Shown piece by piece: positions 42,911 through 51,685 of a stretch of 55,031 nucleotides of DNA. The notes below the pieces were generated by a model, which saw only the letters and a program-made list of their open reading frames with translations, was not told the origin of the DNA and searched no databases. Within the stretch, counting starts at the first letter, position 1. The number at the start of each line of letters is the position of its first letter. The translations under genes were made by a program, and so were the position numbers. Location: positions 1-55,031 of the forward strand of contig NZ_JAGXGF010000058.1 of the NCBI RefSeq assembly GCF_024636815.1, in the 5' to 3' direction. This DNA is from Marivirga sp. (GTDB taxonomy: Bacteria; Bacteroidota; Bacteroidia; Cytophagales; Cyclobacteriaceae).

Positions 42911-45186
42911 AAATTTGATCGGTTCTGATAGTTTTGCGCATCTACAACGGAGATTGCCACCATATTTACTATTTCTCTTATCGAACTACCCAATTGCAAT
43001 ATGTGAACCGGCTTGTTCATACCTAATAAAATTGGGCCTATTGCTTCAGCATTTCCTAATTCCATCAAAAGTTTGTAGGCAATATTTCCGGATGCCAAAC
43101 TAGGGAAAATAAAGGTATTAGCTCCTTTCTCAGCCAGTTCACTAAAAGGATAAGCTTCCTTTAATAATTCTTCGTTCACTGCAATATTTGCCTGAATATC
43201 ACCATCAATAATTAACTCTGGCCATCTCTCTTTTGCAATCTTTCTTGCTTTAGCGGTTTTCTCAGGTATTTCACCTTTACTACTTCCAAAATTAGAATAT
43301 GAAAGCACAGCCATTCGAGGCTCAAAACCAAATACTTTTGCTCCTCTAGCTGTTAAACCAATAATTTCTACAAGTTCATCAACTGTAGGATTTGTATTTA
43401 CAGTAGTGTCAGAGAAAAAGAATGTACCCTTTTTGGTCAATAGAATATACATACCCGCTACTCTTTTACCTTCTTCAGCTCCAATGATTTCCAAAGCGGG
43501 ACGAATTGTTTTAGGATAATCTTTAGTAAGTCCTGAAATCATGGCGTCTGCTTCTCCCAACTCCACCATCATACTACCGAAATAATTTCGATCACGCATT
43601 AATTTGACCGCCTCATACTCAGTAACGCCTTTTCTTTTTCTTTTATCATAAAGGACTTTTCCGTATTCTTTACGCTTTGTATCGTCAAGGAAGTTATCAA
43701 TGATAGTTACACCTCCTAAATCTAATTGGTGTGTCTCAATTAGTACCTCAATTTTTTCTCGATTCCCCAATAAAATTGGCTCCGCTATTCCTTCATCAAT
43801 CACCATTTGAACAGCTTTCAGGATATTTGCATTATCCGCTTCAGAGAAAACAACACGCTTAGGATCTTTCTTAGCTTTCGTTAAGATTCTGTTCATCAAT
43901 TTTTGATCAACTCCGATTCTTTTTTGGAGTTCTATATCATATTGAGCCCAGTCCCTAATATTGGTTTTCGCCACACCGGATTTCATTGCAGCATTGGCAA
44001 CAGCTGGAGAAATGGTAGTAATTAAGCGTGGATCAAGGGGTTTTGGAATCAAATACTCTCTACCAAAAACAATTTTCTGATCGTCATAAGCTTTATTAAT
44101 CAACTCAGGAACAGGTTGCTTTGCCAATTCAGCAATAGCATAAGCAGCGGCTAATTTCATTTCTTCATTGATAGCTGTAGCTCTTACATCCAAAGCTCCT
44201 CTGAATATATAAGGAAACCCAATCACATTATTCACTTGATTAGGATGGTCAGATCTTCCTGTGGCCATGATGATATCTTTTCTAGCCGCCATTGCTTCAG
44301 CGTATGGAATCTCCGGATCAGGATTTGCCAATGCAAACACAATCGGATTATCAGCCATTACCTTGATATGCTTTTTATTAATAACATTACCGGCAGATAG
44401 CCCTAAAAAGACATCAGCTCCCTTCATGGCATCTATTATTTCCTTAATTTTAGTATTACCAGAAGCAAACATTTTCCCTGATTCACTTAAATCATCTCTA
44501 TCTTTTGTAAGCAAGCCTTTTCTATCAAACATAAAGATGTTTTCAAGCTTTGCTCCTAGCGAATGATAAAGTTTTGTGCAAGAAATTGCTGCAGCACCAG
44601 CTCCAAGCACTACAATTTTAATATCTTCAATTTTCTTATCTACCAATTCCAATGCATTGAGTAATGCTGCACTCGAAATAATGGCAGTACCATGCTGGTC
44701 ATCATGCATTACAGGAATATTCATTTGTTCCTTTAGTGCAGTCTCTACCTCAAAACATTCCGGTGCTTTTATATCTTCCAAATTGATTCCACCAAAAGTA
44801 GGTTCAAGGGATTTAATTATTTGGATCAATTTTTTCGGATCTTTCTCTTGTATTTCAATATCAAAAACATCAATTCCAGCAAATTTCTTGAATAAAACGC
44901 CCTTTCCTTCCATTACCGGTTTTGATGCATCAGGCCCAATATCACCCAAACCCAAAACAGCTGTTCCATTCGAGATAACACCTACCAAATTTCCTTTAGC
45001 AGTATATTTATAAGCATTTTCTTTATCCTTTTCAATTTCTTTACAAGGCTCAGCCACACCGGGTGAATAGGCTAATGCCAAATCTGATTGAGAGCTTAAC
45101 ATTTTGGTAGGCACCACTTCAATCTTCCCTGGAGTGCCTTGCATATGATAATTCAAGGCATCTTGTCTGCGAACTTTCTTTGGCAT
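42907..45186 (-). CDS. maeB: NADP-dependent malic enzyme with C-terminal phosphotransacetylase-like domain
   Basis: 759 aa MaeB-type enzyme: oxidative decarboxylation of malate to pyruvate with NADPH. The malic part (about 1-430) has SPGVAEPCKEIEKD near 41, VMHDDQHGTAIISSAALLNAL near 162-182 (metal ligands and NAD-binding), and VVLGAGAAAISCTKLYHSLGA near 192-212. The C-terminal half (about 430-759) is a PTA-like domain without shown activity, probably for acetyl-CoA control. First gene of the unit with ruvA and sprA. Confidence 0.95.
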   Translation of the reverse strand: MPKKVRRQDALNYHMQGTPGKIEVVPTKMLSSQSDLALAYSPGVAEPCKEIEKDKENAYKYTAKGNLVGVISNGTAVLGLGDIGPDASKPVMEGKGVLFKKFAGIDVFDIEIQEKDPKKLIQIIKSLEPTFGGINLEDIKAPECFEVETALKEQMNIPVMHDDQHGTAIISSAALLNALELVDKKIEDIKIVVLGAGAAAISCTKLYHSLGAKLENIFMFDRKGLLTKDRDDLSESGKMFASGNTKIKEIIDAMKGADVFLGLSAGNVINKKHIKVMADNPIVFALANPDPEIPYAEAMAARKDIIMATGRSDHPNQVNNVIGFPYIFRGALDVRATAINEEMKLAAAYAIAELAKQPVPELINKAYDDQKIVFGREYLIPKPLDPRLITTISPAVANAAMKSGVAKTNIRDWAQYDIELQKRIGVDQKLMNRILTKAKKDPKRVVFSEADNANILKAVQMVIDEGIAEPILLGNREKIEVLIETHQLDLGGVTIIDNFLDDTKRKEYGKVLYDKRKRKGVTEYEAVKLMRDRNYFGSMMVELGEADAMISGLTKDYPKTIRPALEIIGAEEGKRVAGMYILLTKKGTFFFSDTTVNTNPTVDELVEIIGLTARGAKVFGFEPRMAVLSYSNFGSSKGEIPEKTAKARKIAKERWPELIIDGDIQANIAVNEELLKEAYPFSELAEKGANTFIFPSLASGNIAYKLLMELGNAEAIGPILLGMNKPVHILQLGSSIREIVNMVAISVVDAQNYQNRSNL

Positions 45187-45322
45187 AATAAATCTATATA
45201 GTTGTTATAAATTGGTCAATAAGGAATATACTAAAGTTTCCTAAATTGAAAAAAGTAAATATTAAAGTAAATTTAGAAAAGACTGCAATAAACATACAGC
45301 TTTGATCATGTTTTTTAACAGA

Positions 45323-46429
45323 TCAGTCCTTAATATTTTCAGGAATTTTGGCTGTACTCAATATGGCTTTCAGCCTGCGCATAGGTTCACGCTTAGATTC
45401 TCCCGGGGCATCTAAATAACCTTCCAGATAATATAAATCACCGGTTTCCTCATTAGCAAAAAGGTAACTAACAAATGCACCACCTCTAGAATTATCAGAA
45501 TACTTCCATAAGCCTTTTGTTCTTAATGCATATTGATTATTAAGATTGATTGTATCGATTACAAAATCAATTTCATCCTGACTGGTTAAATGTAAATCCG
45601 GGAGATCTTTATCAGTGATATATTTTCTTCCTAAAGAGTTTCTTAGTGATTTAATTTTACTAGGATCAAAAACAGACTCATCATTATAAGGCATTTTAAC
45701 GATCCAAATATTATATTCTTCTTTACTATCTAATTCCCTTAGCCAAATAAAATCATTGCTTTTTGCTGCAATATCAAATCCAAAAGGCACAATTAATTCC
45801 AGATTCAATGAATCTTCTATGTAATTCATTATTCCTTTTTGAGCTGTTTTTTTGAAAGATGACACTAGTCTTTGAGCTTCTTTGTCGTTGAAAAATTCTT
45901 TAATGCCTGATTTATTACCTTTTATATTTTTAATGAGTTCTTCTTCATTTCGCCCAAACAAGTAAAGTACTTCTTGCCCACGTGCATAAACATCTTGTTG
46001 ATTGAAAGAAAACAAATCAGGATTTTTCTCAATTTGATTTAAAGAATTTTCCGTAAAATATTTTTTCATGTATTTCCCTTCAGGTTTTTGATTATCTAAA
46101 GTGGCCACGAACATCAAGTTTTGTGATGCTTTAAATACGCTATTGAATTTACTTGGGTCAACGGGTTTCAAATCATATAATTTCTCATCTTGAGGAAGAA
46201 CCTTAACGTTAGATGTGAAAACTTCTCTCAATAAATCTCCTAATTTTCCATCCCACAAGCTTGGAGGGATTACAAGAATCACTTCTCCTGTTTCGCCTCT
46301 GGCTTTTTGCAAAGTGGAGCTTGAGTTTTGATCTTCTTGTCCGCCTTTACCTTCATCATCGCATGAAATCATGAAAAAGGATACAATTAAAACGATAACT
46401 AGGAAGTATGATTTATTGAATTTTAACAT
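45323..46429 (-). CDS. DUF4837 family lipoprotein
   Basis: 368 aa lipoprotein (lipobox MISC, Cys23), with Gly/Gln/Asn/Ser linker (24-45) and then ARGETGEVILVIPPSLWDGKLGDLLREVF near 44-72, the start of the DUF4837 domain, which runs to the end. No catalytic residue is known for this Bacteroidota family. Followed by maeB after 136 bases, preceded by the MltD-like gene after 11 bases, hence co-expressed with wall enzymes. Function unknown, probably in the envelope. Confidence 0.85.
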   Translation of the reverse strand: MLKFNKSYFLVIVLIVSFFMISCDDEGKGGQEDQNSSSTLQKARGETGEVILVIPPSLWDGKLGDLLREVFTSNVKVLPQDEKLYDLKPVDPSKFNSVFKASQNLMFVATLDNQKPEGKYMKKYFTENSLNQIEKNPDLFSFNQQDVYARGQEVLYLFGRNEEELIKNIKGNKSGIKEFFNDKEAQRLVSSFKKTAQKGIMNYIEDSLNLELIVPFGFDIAAKSNDFIWLRELDSKEEYNIWIVKMPYNDESVFDPSKIKSLRNSLGRKYITDKDLPDLHLTSQDEIDFVIDTINLNNQYALRTKGLWKYSDNSRGGAFVSYLFANEETGDLYYLEGYLDAPGESKREPMRRLKAILSTAKIPENIKD

Positions 46430-46440
46430 AGTGTTGAATT

Positions 46441-47925
46441 TTATGAATTTTCTTTAATCTTAAGAACTTGACCGGGTTTTATCCCATTTCCGTCCAAATT
46501 ATTTAATTTTTTCAACTTCTCAACCGTTAATCCATCAAATTTTCTGGAAATGTCCCATAAAGTATCTCCATTTTGAACTCTGTATTCACCTGATTTCAAA
46601 GCTGCATCCTGATTTGGGACCCCTTTTTGGCTTATTGCGGTGAGTTGTTTATTTACATTATCATAAAAATCATCAGCTATCCAAATGTTTAATGGTTGTC
46701 CTACTCTAATAACGGTTCCTCTAAGATTATTCCATTGTTGCAAATCGGCAATTCTAACATTATAAGTTTGGGCGATTTTACCTAAAACATCCCCTGACCT
46801 CACTTTATAAGTTAGTCTTTGTCTTCCATAAGTACTTCCTACCTCATTTTTAGCCAAGCGTTCAAAGTGTTCTTTTCCTTGACCAGCAAATCGCATAATA
46901 TCATTTAAATTTTCAGTAACAAAATCTATTTGATTCGTAGGGATACGCAATTTATACATTGGGTGATTATCAGAAATCACACCTCGCTTAAGCTCAGGAT
47001 TAAGATCATTTAAAGTCTCTAAACAAATACCAGAATGCTCCGCAAATAAGGGTAGGCTTAAGAATCCAGAAATAGGAATGGTTTCATAATCAGGCATATA
47101 TTCGAACTCCTCAATAAAGAAATTATGCTCCTCTAAATAATTCATGCTATACATAATGGCGATAAATTGCGGAACATAGGATCTGGTTTCCCTATATAGA
47201 TACGGATAAATCTCCCAGAAATCTTTCTTGTAACCACTTCTTCTAATTGCCTTACGAACATTCCCGGGACCCGTATTATAAGCAGCTAACGCCAGTGGCC
47301 AATCATTATAGAAATATTTATAGAGAAAAGACAAATATCGACAAGCTGCATCTGTAGATTTTTCCATATCCATTTTTTCATCCAAATACCAATTCTCAGA
47401 TAAGCCGTAATCAAGTCTACCAGTTAATGGCATAAACTGCCATAAGCCAACAGCACCTGCAGGAGATTTAGCTTTTGGGTTTAGGCCAGATTCGACTATA
47501 GCCAAATATTTTAATTCATCAGGCAAATCATATTTCTCCAAATAACGCTCAATCATCGGGAAATACTTTGTTTGTAACTTGGCTACTTTTTCAGTGTACT
47601 CCCTGTTTGTAACTGTAAAATAACTAATGAATGAATTGACTATGGGGTTGTAGGTCAATGGTATTTCATTCTCAATTTGAGTTAATCGCTCTTGTATGAT
47701 TTCTTGCTCGTATTCAGGAATGTATTCATATTGATGAGAAAATTGAATCAATCTTTTATTTAAAGTATCTTCAGTAATAAAAGTAGAATCGGTTGGTATG
47801 CTTACCATTAAGGAACCAATTGCAGTAGGTATTGACAATGAATCAGTTTGCTGGGCATAAATAGACGAAACCGCAAAAGCCCAACACAATCCAATACTCA
47901 ATAATTTTTTCACCTTTCCCTGCAT
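46441..47925 (-). CDS. Membrane-bound lytic murein transglycosylase, MltD-like, with two LysM domains
   Basis: 494 aa exported enzyme. Signal peptide (about 8-24), then a goose-lysozyme-like SLT domain (about 110-240): LKYLAIVESGLNPKAKSPAGAVGLWQFMPLTG with catalytic Glu in VES near 148, and LALAAYNTGPGNVRKAIRRSG near 213-233. Two LysM domains follow: LTYKVRSGDVLGKIAQTYNVRIADLQQWN near 374 and EYRVQNGDTLWDISRKFDGLTVEKLKKLN near 447. Cleaves glycan strands by forming 1,6-anhydroMurNAc. Gaps of 10-11 bases to gatA and DUF4837. Confidence 0.93.
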   Translation of the reverse strand: MQGKVKKLLSIGLCWAFAVSSIYAQQTDSLSIPTAIGSLMVSIPTDSTFITEDTLNKRLIQFSHQYEYIPEYEQEIIQERLTQIENEIPLTYNPIVNSFISYFTVTNREYTEKVAKLQTKYFPMIERYLEKYDLPDELKYLAIVESGLNPKAKSPAGAVGLWQFMPLTGRLDYGLSENWYLDEKMDMEKSTDAACRYLSFLYKYFYNDWPLALAAYNTGPGNVRKAIRRSGYKKDFWEIYPYLYRETRSYVPQFIAIMYSMNYLEEHNFFIEEFEYMPDYETIPISGFLSLPLFAEHSGICLETLNDLNPELKRGVISDNHPMYKLRIPTNQIDFVTENLNDIMRFAGQGKEHFERLAKNEVGSTYGRQRLTYKVRSGDVLGKIAQTYNVRIADLQQWNNLRGTVIRVGQPLNIWIADDFYDNVNKQLTAISQKGVPNQDAALKSGEYRVQNGDTLWDISRKFDGLTVEKLKKLNNLDGNGIKPGQVLKIKENS

Positions 47926-47935
47926 AATAATTAGA

Positions 47936-49360
47936 TTATGATTGCATCAAATAGTCAGCAAATGCATATAACTCGCTCTCCTTGAATATATCGGCCATAA
48001 CTTGTAAGCCTATTGGCATATTTTGAGTATCTACGCCATTTGGAATAGAAATAGCCGGAATACCGCTCACATTAGCTTGAACGGTAAAAATGTCCTCCAA
48101 GTACATTTCAGCAGGATTATCTCTATTAGCACCCAAAGGAAAAGCAGTAGTTGGTGTGGTCGGCATTATAATAAAATCATAGTGCTCAAAAATGGCTCTG
48201 GTTTCATCTCTAATGATTCTTCTAACTTTTTGTGCTTTAGTATAATAAGCATCAAAATAGCTAGCGGAAAGCACAAATGTTCCCAGCATGATTCTGCGTT
48301 TTACTTCTTCACCAAATCCTTGGGTTCTGGAAAGTTTGTACATACTTTCCATATTGTGTGCTTCTGGTGATCTGTATCCATAGCGTACGCCATCAAATCG
48401 GGACAAATTAGAACTTGCTTCTGCCGTAGTTAATATGTAATAAGTAGGTAATAGATAATCTAAATGCGGGAAAGTAATTTCTTCTACTTGATGTCCTTCA
48501 CTCTTCAACCACTCTAACTTAGAAAGAGTAGCTTCTTTAATTTCAGCTTGTAGAGCTTCGTTTTCTAAAGTTTCCTTTACATACGCAATCTTCAGTTTTT
48601 TATTAAGCTGTAGATTGTCAGCATAAGCTGGTACTTTTTCTCTGGAAACTGTGCTGTCAAATTCATCATGACCTGCAATTACTTCCAAGATGCGTGCATT
48701 GTCCTCAATATTGTTTGAAAAAACTCCTATGCAATCGAAAGAAGAAGCAAAAGCTATTAATCCATATCGAGAAACTCTTGAATAGGTAGGTTTTATGCCT
48801 ACTACTCCACAAAAAGCTGCAGGCTGCCTTACAGAACCACCTGTATCAGTTCCTAATGAAGCCATGCAAAGACCTGCTTGAACGGCAACAGCGGAGGCTC
48901 CGGAAGAACCACCAGGCACTCTTGAGTTATCAGCCGCATTTAAGGTTGGCCCGTAAGCAGAGTTTTCAGTAGAAGAGCCCATTGCAAATTCATCGCAATT
49001 TTGGGCTCCAATGATAATGGCGTCTTCCTCTATCAATCTTTGAACTGCTGTTCCTGTAAATTGAGATTCAAAACCTTCTAATATTTTAGATGCAGATCGG
49101 ACTTCATGATTTTTATGAACCAATACATCCTTAATGCCTACCACTAATCCAAATAGTTTTCCTAATGGCTTTCCTTCATCTAACTTCTTTTGAAGTTCAT
49201 CCGCTTTCGCCAAGGCTTCAGTTTCATAAACATCTAAAAACACATTGAGGTCCTTTTGCTGCTCAACTTGCTTTAAATAATGCTCAACAACTGATTTTAG
49301 GAAATACTTTTCTTGCTTCAACTCCTGCTGAAGTTGAAATAGACTGTGATAGGTCTCCAA
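47936..49360 (-). CDS. gatA: Aspartyl/glutamyl-tRNA amidotransferase subunit A
   Basis: 474 aa amidase of the GatCAB complex, which turns Glu-tRNAGln (or Asp-tRNAAsn) into Gln/Asn forms. Amidase signature region PGGSSGASAVAVQAGLCMASLGTDTGGSVRQPAAFCG near 150-186 with the Ser-cis-Ser-Lys set: Lys in GLVVGIKDVLVHK near 77, Ser in GGSSG and GTDTGGSVRQ. gatB and gatC are not in the window. It follows tatA with a 2-base gap. Confidence 0.94.
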   Translation of the reverse strand: METYHSLFQLQQELKQEKYFLKSVVEHYLKQVEQQKDLNVFLDVYETEALAKADELQKKLDEGKPLGKLFGLVVGIKDVLVHKNHEVRSASKILEGFESQFTGTAVQRLIEEDAIIIGAQNCDEFAMGSSTENSAYGPTLNAADNSRVPGGSSGASAVAVQAGLCMASLGTDTGGSVRQPAAFCGVVGIKPTYSRVSRYGLIAFASSFDCIGVFSNNIEDNARILEVIAGHDEFDSTVSREKVPAYADNLQLNKKLKIAYVKETLENEALQAEIKEATLSKLEWLKSEGHQVEEITFPHLDYLLPTYYILTTAEASSNLSRFDGVRYGYRSPEAHNMESMYKLSRTQGFGEEVKRRIMLGTFVLSASYFDAYYTKAQKVRRIIRDETRAIFEHYDFIIMPTTPTTAFPLGANRDNPAEMYLEDIFTVQANVSGIPAISIPNGVDTQNMPIGLQVMADIFKESELYAFADYLMQS

Positions 49361-49362
49361 TT

Positions 49363-49605
49363 TTATTGGTCTTTAGTATTGCTACTTTCAGTACTATCTG
49401 TTTTAGAGGTAGTATTTTTAGTACCTCCGTCTTCTATATTGTCTTTAATTTCTGTTGTAGCATCTTTAAATTCTCTAATGCCTTTACCTAAACCTCTTGC
49501 AAGGTCTGGAATTCTTTTAGCACCAAAGAATATTAAAATTACCAACATGATCAGAAGAATTTCCCATCCTCCTAATCCTCCTAAAAATGCAAATACTGTG
49601 TTCAT
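49363..49605 (-). CDS. tatA: Sec-independent translocase TatA/E
   Basis: 80 aa: short N-terminal membrane helix (about 14-29, WEILLIMLVILIFFG) with the conserved FG hinge (28-29) and an amphipathic helix AKRIPDLARGLGKGIREFKDATTEI, then a Ser/Thr/Asp-rich polar tail. Forms the twin-arginine translocation pore for folded proteins. tatC is not in the window. Start 2 bases before gatA's. Confidence 0.95.
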   Translation of the reverse strand: MNTVFAFLGGLGGWEILLIMLVILIFFGAKRIPDLARGLGKGIREFKDATTEIKDNIEDGGTKNTTSKTDSTESSNTKDQ

Positions 49606-49743
49606 TGCTTATTAAATTATAAATGTGATCGTAAAGTTAAATAATATTTGACTGCCTAAGCAATCACTCATCAAAAAATTACTTACTTGTTTATCTTATA
49701 GGTTAAGAACGGGAGAATAGTTCAGGGGTTGAGAATTAAATGA

Positions 49744-50949
49744 TCACTTCTTAAACAACCATTGCTCTGGATTTAGTTTCTGGTTATTCTTCCATACTTG
49801 GAATTGGATTTCGGAGGTACCATCACTATCTGTGTAAACAATGCCTAAGGTCTCTTTAGCAGTTATTGTATCTCCTTTCTTCACCTTTACATCTTTTAGT
49901 TTGGCGTAAACCGTGAAATACTCTCCGTGTTGCACCATCACCACATTGTTCATACCTGGAATGAAGGCCACATTTCTTACCTCTCCATCAAAAACAGCTC
50001 TTATCTCCTCATTTTCATTAGTCTGGATGTCTATTCCATCATTATTGATTTGAATATTTTTATAGACAGGATGTGGATGGGTACCAGACTTTTGAGAAAT
50101 AAAACCTGAGTTAACAGGCCAAAATAATTTATTTCTATTGCCAGCAAATGAATCAGACAACTCCTTAGCTTCAGGAGTTAAAGCAAATTTAGTAGAAGAA
50201 GCTCCTTTAGAACTTTTCTCAATTTCTTTCTTAATTAAATCAGCTATAATTTTTTCAAGATTCTCAACTGCCTTTTTCCTATTGTCAATCTCATTTTTAA
50301 CTTGTTTTTCCCTCTTATTCAGCTCTGCAACCAGGCTACTCTGTTGCTGCTTTAATTTATTTAATTCCCTATTTCTAAAAATTTGTTCCTGTAACAAAGT
50401 GCTTTTTTCTAACCTTACTTCCTCAACACTTTCTTTTTGACCAATTAATAAATTTTTAATCATCTCAATTTGAGTTGCCTGTTGTCTCCGCATTTTCCCG
50501 TAATACTCCATGTATTTTAGGCGCATAAACATTTCATAAAAAGATTCGGAAGCAAAAATATAGGCTAGTTTACTTAAGGACTGATTGCTTTTTTGGGTAG
50601 CATAAAGCATGCTGGCGTATTCTGCTTTCATTTTGTCCAGATCGCTTTCCATAGAGTTAATGATGCTGCCAATTTCATTTAGTCTTTGGTTTAACAAGTT
50701 AAGCTCATTGGAAATAGAATTCGTTAAGGATTGTTGAGCTTCAATTTTATAGTTCAGGGCATTCAATTGACCAATAGTAGCCCTCTTTTTGGATGTGGTT
50801 TGATTTAATATTTTTTCTGCCTGACTGATTTTCTCGAGATTTTCTTTTTTTTCTTTCTCGAGTTCTTCCCTTGATTTTTGGGCATTAGCTAAATGACCAA
50901 ATGTAAATAGGAATACAAATAAACCAATATGGAAAAAATTAATTTTCAT
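49744..50949 (-). CDS. EnvC-like murein hydrolase activator with degenerate LytM domain
   Basis: 401 aa, signal peptide about 5-23 (cut near ANA-Q). A long coiled coil (about 25-250) precedes a LytM/M23 domain (about 285-400). The zinc ligands of active M23 enzymes are missing: the HxxxD site reads NNDGIDIQ (His to Asn) and the HxH site reads VYAKLKD, while EIQFQVWKNN follows. This matches EnvC, whose LytM domain activates amidases and does not cut (established in E. coli). Overlaps the DUF4292 gene by 11 bases; probably the last gene of the operon from the nucleotidyltransferase. Confidence 0.85.
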   Translation of the reverse strand: MKINFFHIGLFVFLFTFGHLANAQKSREELEKEKKENLEKISQAEKILNQTTSKKRATIGQLNALNYKIEAQQSLTNSISNELNLLNQRLNEIGSIINSMESDLDKMKAEYASMLYATQKSNQSLSKLAYIFASESFYEMFMRLKYMEYYGKMRRQQATQIEMIKNLLIGQKESVEEVRLEKSTLLQEQIFRNRELNKLKQQQSSLVAELNKREKQVKNEIDNRKKAVENLEKIIADLIKKEIEKSSKGASSTKFALTPEAKELSDSFAGNRNKLFWPVNSGFISQKSGTHPHPVYKNIQINNDGIDIQTNENEEIRAVFDGEVRNVAFIPGMNNVVMVQHGEYFTVYAKLKDVKVKKGDTITAKETLGIVYTDSDGTSEIQFQVWKNNQKLNPEQWLFKK

Positions 50950-51685
50950 ATCTACCGGGCACGCTAAAAGGAAAAGACATTGGAGTATTGCCTACCTCTA
51001 CTTTAGAATGATTGATTTCCACTTGGGTAGATTCATCTCCATTATTTCCTTGTGATATAATCTCCACAAAAGTACTAAACGGAAATGCTTGTTCTGCTAC
51101 AACATTAAATTCAGAAAAGATAATTTCCATTTTACTTCCATCGGGTATCTCCCGAACCTTAATATTTTCCACTTTTCTATTTTTTACTGAAGCTGAAGTT
51201 TCTAATTCAAATCTACCTCTTTTCTGATCAATTTTAAGCTCTCCAGATTTCTTTGAAAAGTTATCATCTCCTTCAAAATCAAAAACCTGATTTCCTAAAA
51301 TAATAGATTGTATCATTTCAAAATCTACTTCAAAATTAAGAGTGTTACTCAAACTTTCATAATTATATCGATAGACATCCTTATTGACCCTATCCATAAA
51401 AACAATAGTATCCTGGCTAATAAATCCTCGTGCTGCTTCAATGCCAAAAATTGGTGAAACCGATACCCAAATAATACTATCTTTTTTCATTCTGATAGTA
51501 GCACTTGAACTTAAGCTTTTGTCAGGTGAGCTAAACCTAATTTTAGATTTAGCTTGAAGATACTCAAAATCAAACTTCTCCAATGCGTATTCTTTCTCCA
51601 CAGAGGATGTAGGTAAAAGCTTTTTACCACAAGAGGAAAAAATCAAAACTGCACAACAAATCAACACACTAAATAGACGCATCAT
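50939..51685 (-). CDS. DUF4292 family lipoprotein
   Basis: 248 aa lipoprotein of the DUF4292 family; probable start MMRLFSVLICCAVLIFSSCGKK (ATG at 51685; a start ten codons earlier exists but would put a polar extension before the signal). Lipobox FSSC. The fold resembles LolA/LolB-like half-barrels (SATIRMKKDSIIWVSVSPIFGIEAARGFISQDTIVFMDRVNKDVYRYNYESL), so a lipid or lipoprotein binding role is possible but inferred. Overlaps the TPR gene by 17 bases and the EnvC gene by 11. Confidence 0.82.
   Translation of the reverse strand: MMRLFSVLICCAVLIFSSCGKKLLPTSSVEKEYALEKFDFEYLQAKSKIRFSSPDKSLSSSATIRMKKDSIIWVSVSPIFGIEAARGFISQDTIVFMDRVNKDVYRYNYESLSNTLNFEVDFEMIQSIILGNQVFDFEGDDNFSKKSGELKIDQKRGRFELETSASVKNRKVENIKVREIPDGSKMEIIFSEFNVVAEQAFPFSTFVEIISQGNNGDESTQVEINHSKVEVGNTPMSFPFSVPGRYEN

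Noticed and set aside
44261-45013. Two plus-strand frames of 101 and 145 aa opposite maeB
   Set aside because: Antisense shadows of a well-supported enzyme.
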